Assembly: GCF_000007705.1 (NCBI RefSeq) | Contig: NC_005085.1 | Location: 1,435,752 to 1,499,751, forward strand | Length of the DNA stretch: 64,000 bases | Direction: 5' to 3' | Source of the DNA: Chromobacterium violaceum ATCC 12472 | Lineage (GTDB): Bacteria; Pseudomonadota; Gammaproteobacteria; Burkholderiales; Chromobacteriaceae | Shown: in pieces, positions 19,006 to 26,878 of the stretch | Layout of the letters: every line of letters starts with the position of its first letter | How positions within the stretch are numbered: the first letter of the stretch is position 1 | Notes under the pieces: generated by a model | What the model was told of the DNA's origin: nothing | What the model saw: only the letters and a program-made list of their open reading frames with translations | The model's database searches: none | Made by a program: the position numbers and the translations under genes

Positions 19006-20151
19006 CTAGCTGATTTCGGCGATGAAGTGCAGCAGTCTGGCCGCCAGATCGCCGTCTTTCAGCAGCCGCTGTTGCCAGTTTGTCGCATGTTCGCGCCAGG
19101 CCGGCAGCCAGCACGCGGCGTCGCGCCAGGCGGCGGCGATGTCGCCGTCTCGGTTCCAGGCCAGGCTCAGCGCGCGCAGCGCGGCCGCCATCTCGGCCGG
19201 CAGGCCGGCGCAGTATTGATCGAGGAAGGCCTCCAGCTTGGCGAGGTGGGCGTCGTCTTCCTGCGGGTAGATGTGCCACAGCATGGGCCGCGCCGCCCAT
19301 TGCGAGCGCACCAGGCTGTCTTCGCCGCGCACGCAGTTGAAATCGCAGCCCCATAGCAGGCGGTCGTAATCGTCCTGATCGCTCATCGGCAGGATGTGCA
19401 GCTCCAGGTTGCCGAGCCGGACATGGTCGCCGGCGCGCAGCGCGCGGCTGAACAGGCCGGCGACATCGGGCAGCACCTTGCCCTCCGGCACCAGGCAGCG
19501 CACCGGCAGCGGGCCGTCGGCCCAGGCTTGCACCAGCCGTACGGCGGCCGGGTTGTGGTAGGCGAACAGGCTGACGCGCAGCTCGCCCGGGCTGCGCGGC
19601 GGCAGGCCGCGGCGCAGCCAGTAGGCGTTTTGCGCGGCTTCGTCCGCTTGCCAGGCGGCGCGCGCGTCTATCAGCCCGTCCTCGCAGATGAGCCCGCCGC
19701 TGGCGGCGTTGAAGCCGGGAAAGAAGAAATGCTTGGTCAGCGGCAGCCTGGGATGGGGCGAGGGCAGCTTGTGATGGCTGAGGGTCCAGTCCTCGGCGGA
19801 CAGGTATTCCAGGTTGATCCACGCCGGCTTGACGGCCCGCGCCGCCATCGCCGCCTCGAAGCTGTCCGGCAGCCGGCAGCCGAAGGCCTCGATCACCGCG
19901 TCGGCGGGGATGACGTCAGCGGGAAAGCCCGCCTGGGGCCAATGGCGGATGTCGATGCCGGCCAGCGTCTGTTGCGGCAGCGCAGGGTCCAGTCCCGGCG
20001 CGATGCGGGCGAAGCTGGCCAGATCATCCACCCACAGCCGCACGGCGTGGCCGCAGTCGCGCGCCAGCCGGCGCGCCAGGCGCCAGGCGACGCCGATGTC
20101 GCCGTAGTTGTCGATGACGGTACAGAAGATATCCCAGCTGCGAGGTGGCAT
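19006..20151 (-). CDS. earP: EF-P arginine-32 rhamnosyltransferase
   Basis: This 381-residue GT-B fold inverting glycosyltransferase (GT104, formerly DUF2331) moves rhamnose from dTDP-rhamnose to EF-P Arg32. Family hallmarks are MPPRSWDIFCTVIDNYGDIGV at the start, with the catalytic Asp in the DNYGDIG loop, and the nucleotide-sugar site RGEDSLVRSQWAARP. The ATG at 20151 fits the family start; the frame stays open further upstream, but that stretch overlaps the divergent kinase. It is followed by efp, and its target carries the matching Arg. dTDP-rhamnose synthesis genes are not in this window. Confidence 0.93.
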   Translation of the reverse strand: MPPRSWDIFCTVIDNYGDIGVAWRLARRLARDCGHAVRLWVDDLASFARIAPGLDPALPQQTLAGIDIRHWPQAGFPADVIPADAVIEAFGCRLPDSFEAAMAARAVKPAWINLEYLSAEDWTLSHHKLPSPHPRLPLTKHFFFPGFNAASGGLICEDGLIDARAAWQADEAAQNAYWLRRGLPPRSPGELRVSLFAYHNPAAVRLVQAWADGPLPVRCLVPEGKVLPDVAGLFSRALRAGDHVRLGNLELHILPMSDQDDYDRLLWGCDFNCVRGEDSLVRSQWAARPMLWHIYPQEDDAHLAKLEAFLDQYCAGLPAEMAAALRALSLAWNRDGDIAAAWRDAACWLPAWREHATNWQQRLLKDGDLAARLLHFIAEIS

Positions 20152-20229
20152 GAGGCGAAACGGATGAATGGACGAACGCCGGCAGCTTACCACGGAAGCC
20201 GCGCGCTGCGGTCTTGGGCCCGCCGGCCT

Positions 20230-20235
20230 TATAAT
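20230..20235 (+). promoter_or_regulatory. -10 element immediately upstream of the sensor kinase
   Basis: A perfect TATAAT ends six bases before the ATG at 20242, so transcription would start at or within a base or two of the start codon. No good -35 is evident. Confidence 0.4.
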
Positions 20236-20241
20236 CCAGCC

Positions 20242-21615
20242 ATGCCGCGCCTTCTCGCCCTGTTTTTGATCGCCCTGAGCCTGCACGCCCGCGCCGACGT
20301 CGCCGCGCTGCAGGCCGCGCTGCGCGCCGCGCGCCCGCAGGCGGAGACGACGGTGGCCGCCTTGCAGCAGCTGGACGCCGCGCTGCTGCGGCCGGATTCG
20401 CTGTACCCGGCGCTGGGCCAGCTTCCCCTTGTCCAATTGCAGGCGCTGTATCGCCACCGCGGCCAGTGCCGCGCGCCGTGGCCGGCGCTGCCGGCCGATG
20501 TATTGCGTTTCGAGCGCGCGCTGTGCGATGGCGAGGCGCTGCCGCCGGCCTGGTTCGCCGCCCATCCCATCCATCCGCTGGGCGGCAGCTATGCCTGGCA
20601 TTATCTACAGCGCCATCCGGAATCGGCACCCGCGCTGCAGCCTTATCTGCACCTCCGGGAACGGCCGGCGGCTTTTGCCGGCATCGGCAAGCTGGGCGAC
20701 GACAACCTGGCCGCGCTGCTGTCCGGCGAGCGCTGGCTGCTGGATGGCGGCGATCTGTGGTGGCGCGACGGCGCGTCCTGGCGACGCTATGGCGCGGAAC
20801 AATGGCGGCCGCTGGCGGAGGCGGCCGGGCTGGCGCTGAGCCCATTGGCCGACGGCGACGCCTGCCCGCAACCGTTGGGCCGGATCTGCGCGCGGCCGCT
20901 GCCGCCGTCGCCGCGTTGGTGGCGGTCGCTGGCCGGCGTTTCGCTGCTGGCGGCGGCCGGCATGCTGGCTTACGGCTGGCTGCAGCGCCGCCGGCTGGAG
21001 CGGGAGCGGCGCTTTGTGCTGCAGATGCTCACCCACGAGCTGCGCACGCCCATCGCCGGGCTGGGCAATGTGGTGGAAGACTTCCGCGCCGGTTTCGATC
21101 AATTGCCGGCCGGCGCGCAGCAAGGCTTCGGCCGGCTGGCCGACGGCGTGCTGCGGCTGCGCCAGCTGGCCGATGCCAGCCGGCATTATCTGGCGGCGGA
21201 CAGCCGGCTGGAAGCGCCGCAGCCGCTGCCTTTGGCTGCTTGGCTGGATAGCGTCGCGGAACGCCACGGTGCGGCTTACTGTCTGGATCAGGATAGAAAG
21301 CTGAACCTGCCGGTCTACTGGCTGGGCCTGTGCCTGGACAATCTGCTGCGCAACGCGCGCCAGCACGGCCGGCCGCCGGTGCGCATCCTGGCCAGCTGGA
21401 AAAACGGCCGGCTGCGGCTGGCGGTCAGCGACGGCGGCGCGCTGCCGCGCTACCGCTTGTCGCTGTTGCGGCGCGAGCTGGGCGCCAGCGCCGGCATGGG
21501 GCTGGGCCTGGCCATCGTGCGGCGGGTGATGGCCAGGCTGGGCGGCCGGCTGACGCTGGAAGGGCCGCCGACCACATTCGCGCTGGAGTTGCCGTGTGAC
21601 GATATTGCTGATTGA
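20242..21615 (+). CDS. sensor histidine kinase, VxrA-like
   Basis: This 457-residue kinase has a signal-anchor or signal peptide (MPRLLALFLIALSLHARA) and a periplasmic sensor region (about 20-230) resembling the VxrA/DUF3404 sensor. One membrane segment follows (SLAGVSLLAAAGMLAYGWL, about 235-253). The dimerisation/phosphoacceptor segment is MLTHELRTPIAGL with His265. The ATP-binding domain has N-box LCLDNLLRNARQHG and a G-box GMGLGLAIV. The gene overlaps the response regulator by 20 bases. In Vibrio cholerae VxrAB controls type VI secretion, biofilm and cell-wall stress; the link here is by resemblance only. Confidence 0.82.
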   Translation: MPRLLALFLIALSLHARADVAALQAALRAARPQAETTVAALQQLDAALLRPDSLYPALGQLPLVQLQALYRHRGQCRAPWPALPADVLRFERALCDGEALPPAWFAAHPIHPLGGSYAWHYLQRHPESAPALQPYLHLRERPAAFAGIGKLGDDNLAALLSGERWLLDGGDLWWRDGASWRRYGAEQWRPLAEAAGLALSPLADGDACPQPLGRICARPLPPSPRWWRSLAGVSLLAAAGMLAYGWLQRRRLERERRFVLQMLTHELRTPIAGLGNVVEDFRAGFDQLPAGAQQGFGRLADGVLRLRQLADASRHYLAADSRLEAPQPLPLAAWLDSVAERHGAAYCLDQDRKLNLPVYWLGLCLDNLLRNARQHGRPPVRILASWKNGRLRLAVSDGGALPRYRLSLLRRELGASAGMGLGLAIVRRVMARLGGRLTLEGPPTTFALELPCDDIAD

Positions 21616-22243
21616 AGACGACGCCGAACTGGGCGCGGGCCTGCGCCAATTCCTGCAGCAGCAGGGCTACGACTGCCTGTGGCTGCGCGACGGCGGCGAA
21701 GTGGCCGCCCACTGGCGGCAGGCCGAGCTGGCGATCCTGGACCGCCAGCTGCCGGACGGCGATTCGCTGCGCCTGTTGCCGCAGTGGCTGGCGCTGAAGG
21801 CGCTGCCGGTGATCGTGCTTACCGCCCGGGTGGAGCTCGATGACCGGGTGGCCGGGCTGGAGGCCGGCGCGCGCGACTACCTGACCAAGCCCTTCGCCCA
21901 TGTCGAGCTGCTGGCCCGCGTGCGCGCCCAATTGCGACCGCTGGGCGAGGGCGCCTTGGCCTGCGGCGAGCTGCAGTTGTTTCCGGCCAGGCAGGCTGCG
22001 GCCTGGCGCGGCGGCGAGGTGGCGCTCACCCGCACCGAGTTCGACCTGCTGGCGATGCTGGCGCGGATGCCGGGCCGGGTGTTCACCCGCGACGAGCTGC
22101 TGAACCAGGTATGGGGCTACCAGCATTTCCCGTCCACCCGCACCGTGGACACCCATGTGCTGCAGCTGCGGCAGAAGCTGCCCGACATCCCGATAGAAAC
22201 CGTGCGCGGCGTCGGCTACCGGCTGAGCGGGGGCGGGGCGTGA
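21596..22243 (+). CDS. OmpR-family response regulator, VxrB-like
   Basis: This 215-residue regulator starts at GTG 21596, inside the end of the kinase gene. The receiver domain has the acidic pair EDD, phospho-acceptor Asp49 (AILDRQLPDG), Thr in VLTA and Lys in YLTKPF. The winged-helix C-terminal domain has the usual RTVDTHVLQLRQKL and VRGVGYRL motifs. It is translationally coupled to the kinase and to the next gene (GTGA overlap). Its targets are unknown; the genes downstream are candidates. Confidence 0.92.
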   Translation: MTILLIEDDAELGAGLRQFLQQQGYDCLWLRDGGEVAAHWRQAELAILDRQLPDGDSLRLLPQWLALKALPVIVLTARVELDDRVAGLEAGARDYLTKPFAHVELLARVRAQLRPLGEGALACGELQLFPARQAAAWRGGEVALTRTEFDLLAMLARMPGRVFTRDELLNQVWGYQHFPSTRTVDTHVLQLRQKLPDIPIETVRGVGYRLSGGGA

Positions 22244-23052
22244 GGCCGCCATTCTGGCTGGCCCTGGCCTGGGCGGCGCAGGCGGCCGCCGCGCCGCTGC
22301 TTCCGGCCACGCCGCTGGAGCCGGCCTATCACGCCTTGCTTTCCGGCGACCGCGCCGGCGCCTGGCGCCAGTTGGACGCGCTGGGCGCCGCGATGTCCAG
22401 CGCCGCGCAGCGCCAAGCCTGGCTCACGCTGCAGCGCGAGCTGGCGTCCGGCCAGTGCGGCCGCGACGCGCCGGCGGCGCCGCCCGCCTGGCTGGGCGAC
22501 CTGGAGCTGGACCTGATCCAGCGCGACATCCCGCTCAGCCGCGTCTACAACGTCAGGCTGAACGGCGTCAGCCCGCGGCGCGACCTGCGCTGGTCGCTGC
22601 GGCTGCCGGACGGCCGCGAACTCTTCGCCGGCGCGAAGACGCGCTACGACGGCCGCCAGTTCGAGCTGGAAAGCGAGGACCAGGCCGCCGCGCTGCCGCC
22701 GGGCGTCTACCGGCTGACCGCGCAAAGCGGCGGCGAAACCTGGCGGCAGGACCTGTCGCTGCCGGGCATGGCCGCGCAGGACTGGCTGCGGCGCGACGGG
22801 CGCAAGCTGGCGCCGCGTCCACCTACCCAGCCATCCGCCTGCCCGCGGCCCTGGCTGGAACAGGCGCTGCTGTCGCAGCCGGATTTCGAACTGCGCTGGT
22901 GGCAGCGGCGCGAGCTGGGCCAGACGCTGCGCTGGCCGGCCAACCCCGGCGAGAAGCTGTGGGCCAGCGTGTCGCTGTTGCGCGCCGAGTTCAGAGGGCC
23001 CATCGCCGTCCGCCAGATCCACCGCGTGGCCGCGCCCTTGAGCCAGTTCTGA
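22240..23052 (+). CDS. secreted hypothetical protein, possible VxrC/DUF2861-like
   Basis: This 270-residue protein begins at GTG 22240, overlapping the regulator stop by four bases (GTGA). It has a signal peptide (MRPPFWLALAWAAQAAAA). The remainder is beta-rich, with Arg/Trp-rich strands and two Cys (about residues 72 and 203). It resembles the third gene of vxrABC loci, annotated DUF2861 in vibrios as far as I recall. It is probably a periplasmic accessory protein of the two-component system. Longer readings starting within the regulator gene are not supported. Confidence 0.65.
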   Translation: MRPPFWLALAWAAQAAAAPLLPATPLEPAYHALLSGDRAGAWRQLDALGAAMSSAAQRQAWLTLQRELASGQCGRDAPAAPPAWLGDLELDLIQRDIPLSRVYNVRLNGVSPRRDLRWSLRLPDGRELFAGAKTRYDGRQFELESEDQAAALPPGVYRLTAQSGGETWRQDLSLPGMAAQDWLRRDGRKLAPRPPTQPSACPRPWLEQALLSQPDFELRWWQRRELGQTLRWPANPGEKLWASVSLLRAEFRGPIAVRQIHRVAAPLSQF

Positions 23053-23127
23053 CATTATCCTGACAATTGCCTGTTCCTTTTGCGCTGCAATGCGGTCTAT
23101 CGAAATGACCGATTTGCAGGAGAGGGC

Positions 23128-25377
23128 ATGACGCGTCTGATCAAAATATTGCCGCTGGCGGCGTGGGGGATATCCCTGCCGGCCTGGGCTGGGCTGGTGT
23201 TGCAGAACCCTGAATGGAAAGTGGAGCTGGAACCGGCCACGCTGGCGCTGAAGGTGACGCCGGCGGGCGAGCCGGCGCGGCGGGTGTCCGACGGCGTGCC
23301 GGCGCGTAAGGTGTCCGCGCTGCGCCAGGACGATCAGTCAGCCGACTGGCAATGGGACGACGGCCGTTACCGCTGGCAGGCCAGGCTGCAAGGCCGGGAC
23401 CTGACGCTGATCCTGAACGCCAAAGCGCCGGGCAGGGTGGAGCTGCTGCGCCAGCCGGCGGCCGCGATGGGCAAGGGCCTGCTGCTGCCCCTGGCCGAGG
23501 GCAGCTACATCCCGGCGGGCAGCAAGCTGTGGCGCGATTTCCTGCCCGGCTTCGCCGGCGACGGCCTGGACACCTCGGAAAACCTCAGCCTGCCGCTGTG
23601 GGGCATGGACTATGGCCGCCGCAGCCTGCACTGGCTGCTGCTGGAGCCGTTCAACAATCAATTGACCATCCGCGCCGACGGTTCGAATCTGGCACTTGGC
23701 CTGAGCCACGAATTCAACCCGCTGAATCAGCAGCGGCCGATGACGCTGCTGCTGCGGCTGGCCGACGACAATCTGCTGGCCGGCGCGCAACGCTATCGGC
23801 AATGGCTGATCGAGCAAGGCCGTTATCAAACGCTGGCCGACAAGATCCAGGCGCAGCCTGACACCGCCAAGCTGATCGGCGCCAGCCACGTCTACCTGTG
23901 GGGCAATAATCTGCTGGATGTGTCCGACGTGCGCGATTGGCCCGCCTTTATCAAGCTGCTGCGTGGCCCGGACCCGCTGGCGGCCAAGCTGCGCGGCCGT
24001 TTCGACGCCGAGGGCGGCAAGGTTTTGCGCCAGGCCGGCGCCAAGCCGGACCATTACCAGCAGCGCGCGCTGATGGAGGCCGTCAACCAGGCGCTGACCG
24101 CCGAGGCCCGCGCCGGCTGGCTGAGCAAGAAGCCGGACTGGGAGCGGATGGCCGCGCCTTATCAGCGGCTGCGCGCGCTGGCGGAGCGGCTGTTCGGCCC
24201 GGCATTGCGGCCGGACGCGTCGCGCTGGGGCGGCGGGCTGTCGCGCAAGACCATCACCGCCTTGCAGGCGGCCGGACTCAAGCGGCTGTGGCTGGGCGCG
24301 GACAACTGGGAGGGCGGGCTGTGGCAGCCGCAGGCGGTGAAGGCCGGCGTGGATGCCGGTTATCTGATGACCGCCTACGACTCCTACGAGACCGCGCTGC
24401 AGCTGGGTTACCGCGAAGACTGGCTCACCGCCCAGCAGGGCGAGGCTATCTACCGCCAATGCGGCGTCACGCTGGCCAGCGGCAAGAAAAAGGCGGGCTT
24501 CCAGCAGTCCGGCTACTACACCAACCCGGACTGCGTGCGCGACACCCTGAAACAGCGCACCCGCGCCTTGCATGCCGCCACCGGCTTCAACAGCTGGTTT
24601 CTGGACGCCTACGCCACCGGCATGGTGTTCGACGACTACACGCCTGGCCGCCAGACCGGCAAGGCGGAGATGGCGGCCGGCTATGAAAAGTCTATGCAAT
24701 GGGTGGCGGACGCCTATCGGCTGCCCGTGGGGTCGGAAATGGGAAATGCCGCCACCAGCCGAGGCATCGCCTTCGCCCACGGCATGCAGGCGCCGGTGAT
24801 GGGCTGGGGCGACGCCGATCTGCAGAAAAACAAGCAGTCGCCGTACTTTCTGGGCCGCTGGTATCCGTCAGACCAGCCGGAAACTTTCTTCAAGAAAGTG
24901 CCGCTGAAGCAGCCGTACCGCGATCTTTACTTCAGCGCGCCATACCGCTTGCCGCTGTACCAGGCGGCCTTCCATGGATCGGTGATCACCACCAACCACT
25001 GGCTGTACGACAACCTGAAATTCAGCAATGCCTACGCCGACAACCTGCTGGCGCAATGGCTGTACAACGTGCCGCCGCTGTTCCACCTGTCCGCCGCCAG
25101 CCTCAGGGCCCGCCTGCCGCAGCTGCAATGCGCCGACCGCGCCTTCCGCCCCTTGCACGAGCAACTGGCCACCCAGGCGCTCACCGGCTTTGCCTGGTTG
25201 AACGCCGAGCATACGCTGCAGCAAACCCGTTTCGCCGACGGCAGCCGGCTCACCGCCAACTTCGGCCCCGCGCCGGTCCGCTACGATAAGCAAACCCTGC
25301 CGCCGCAAAGCCTGCTGGCCGAGCTGGCCGGCCAGCCGCCCAGGCTGCTGCCAGTGGCGGATTGCGCTGGCAAGTAA
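23128..25377 (+). CDS. large secreted glycoside-hydrolase-like protein
   Basis: This 749-residue protein starts at ATG 23128 after CAGGAGAGG. A signal peptide (MTRLIKILPLAAWGISLPAWA) leads into an N-terminal beta-sandwich (about 22-230). A TIM-barrel-like catalytic region follows (about 280-620) with NSWFLDAYATGMVFDDY and GSEMGNAATSRGIAFAHG, whose acidic residues could be catalytic. This layout resembles glycosidases of the GH101/GH129 type, but the match is by eye only. It follows the two-component operon by 75 bases with no terminator visible, so it may be in the regulon. The substrate is unknown. Confidence 0.65.
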   Translation: MTRLIKILPLAAWGISLPAWAGLVLQNPEWKVELEPATLALKVTPAGEPARRVSDGVPARKVSALRQDDQSADWQWDDGRYRWQARLQGRDLTLILNAKAPGRVELLRQPAAAMGKGLLLPLAEGSYIPAGSKLWRDFLPGFAGDGLDTSENLSLPLWGMDYGRRSLHWLLLEPFNNQLTIRADGSNLALGLSHEFNPLNQQRPMTLLLRLADDNLLAGAQRYRQWLIEQGRYQTLADKIQAQPDTAKLIGASHVYLWGNNLLDVSDVRDWPAFIKLLRGPDPLAAKLRGRFDAEGGKVLRQAGAKPDHYQQRALMEAVNQALTAEARAGWLSKKPDWERMAAPYQRLRALAERLFGPALRPDASRWGGGLSRKTITALQAAGLKRLWLGADNWEGGLWQPQAVKAGVDAGYLMTAYDSYETALQLGYREDWLTAQQGEAIYRQCGVTLASGKKKAGFQQSGYYTNPDCVRDTLKQRTRALHAATGFNSWFLDAYATGMVFDDYTPGRQTGKAEMAAGYEKSMQWVADAYRLPVGSEMGNAATSRGIAFAHGMQAPVMGWGDADLQKNKQSPYFLGRWYPSDQPETFFKKVPLKQPYRDLYFSAPYRLPLYQAAFHGSVITTNHWLYDNLKFSNAYADNLLAQWLYNVPPLFHLSAASLRARLPQLQCADRAFRPLHEQLATQALTGFAWLNAEHTLQQTRFADGSRLTANFGPAPVRYDKQTLPPQSLLAELAGQPPRLLPVADCAGK

Positions 25378-25494
25378 GCGGCGGCGATAATGCCGATGTC
25401 GTTTTGCCGGTCGTGGCGCGGCGGTTTCCCATGGCCGGCGAGCGGCATTGCCGAGCGGCATTGCCGAGCGATCGAGATGGTGATTTTTTGAGCG
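25378..25494. other. short spacer between glycosidase and CRISPR leader
   Basis: No gene or terminator with a clear T tract is seen. The segment contains a direct repeat of the GAGCGGCATTGCC unit (about 25440-25467). Confidence 0.35.
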
Positions 25495-25556
25495 GAAAAA
25501 TCGGTAGATTTTTGGGGTGGGTTTTTGTCTTTAAAAATCAGCATCTTGAAATTGGT
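25495..25556 (+). promoter_or_regulatory. CRISPR leader, array 2
   Basis: It matches the leader of array 1 over about 60 bases, including AAAATCGGTAGA, GGGTTTTTGTC and TTTAAAAATCAG. Positions 25536-25548 (AATCAG-CATC-TTG) are an IHF-like site one base from consensus, at the same distance from the first repeat as in array 1. Confidence 0.75.
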
Positions 25557-26749
25557 GTGTTCCCCACATGCGTGGGGATGAACCGTCTGGCCTCAGGGCC
25601 ATCGACATGGCCAAAGCGTGTTCCCCACGTGCGTGGGGATGAACCGATGGGATAGTCGCCCAGGAAATCGAACACCAGGTGTTCCCCACGTGCGTGGGGA
25701 TGAACCGACGTTATTGCCTGGCAGGCCCAGTTCCGCAAAGTGTTCCCCACGTGCGTGGGGATGAACCGCCTAAAGACCTAGTCGGCCAGCCCTGGCGCTT
25801 GTGTTCCCCACGTGCGTGGGGATGAACCGCCATGTGCGCCGTATCGCATCTTTGTCGCTTCGTGTTCCCCACGTGCGTGGGGATGAACCGGCTGATCCGA
25901 GTTTGCCGCCGCCGCATCAAGTGTGTTCCCCACGTGCGTGGGGATGAACCGCGAGAGGACCGTCCCCGCCGAGGCGTTACCTAGTGTTCCCCACGTGCGT
26001 GGGGATGAACCGGGCCGGTTGGAGAGCCTAGGCGTTAGTGTCTTGTGTTCCCCACGTGCGTGGGGATGAACCGGAACCCGGCCTGCACCATCATCAACGA
26101 GACCAGGTGTTCCCCACGTGCGTGGGGATGAACCGACCGGCCACCACCTGGCCGCCAGCCCGGTTCCGTGTTCCCCACGTGCGTGGGGATGAACCGGTTA
26201 CAGATCTTGGTCAGCTGGTGGCAGGCATGTGTTCCCCACGTGCGTGGGGATGAACCGCACTGAGGCTGAAAAACCTTGGCCTACTCTGCTGTGTTCCCCA
26301 CGTGCGTGGGGATGAACCGGTGGAAGCGTCGATCTTGTCGGTCGTTGCGATGTGTTCCCCACGCCCGTGGGGATGAACCGACCTATTTCTACATAGACTG
26401 TATGTAGCAGAGGTGTTCCCCACGCCCGTGGGGATGAACCGTACGCGCTGCCGTGGAACAAACAGCGGGAGGGGTGTTCCCCACGCCCGTGGGGATGAAC
26501 CGCAGCTGGTTCGATACGGCAATTCGGGCCTGACGTGTTCCCCACGCCCGTGGGGATGAACCGTACATCACCATCCACGGCGGCGCGAACGTCGGCGTGT
26601 TCCCCACGCCCGTGGGGATGAACCGTAGTAATGGCCATCTGGTGCTCTGGGAACAAGAGTGTTCCCCACGCCCGTGGGGATGAACCGGGCATGACCGGAT
26701 TTCGCATCGACAGCCGGCGCGTGTTCCCCACGCCCGTGGGAATGTGCTT
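25557..26749 (+). CRISPR. CRISPR array 2, type I-E-like, 20 repeats
   Basis: Same 29-base repeat family as array 1 but with other loop dinucleotides. Repeats 1-13 read GTGTTCCCCACG-TG-CGTGGGGATGAACCG; repeat 1 has ACA in place of ACG, breaking one stem pair. Repeats 14-20 read CC at the loop. Repeat 20 (26721) decays after GTGGG and marks the old end. Spacers are 32 or 33 bases; the 33-base ones cluster toward the old end. Orientation matches array 1. No cas gene lies on either side. The next gene starts 129 bases after the last repeat. Confidence 0.97.
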
Positions 26750-26878
26750 CTGCCCGTCTATCGCTTGCTTAATCCACGGCCGTCGCGTTGCCCGATGCGC
26801 TTGCGATCGACGCGCCGCGGCTTGCCGTCCGAGGAGGGCGCTTCCTATGCTGCAAGAATCGATGTCAGAGGAATCGCC

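Noticed and set aside
26198-26731. Open frames through CRISPR array 2
   Set aside because: Same repeat-derived artefact.
26744-26878. An upstream start for the MASE1 gene inside the last CRISPR repeat
   Set aside because: The ATG at 26879 has a proper ribosome binding site and begins the hydrophobic sensor directly; the extra residues are Arg-rich noise.
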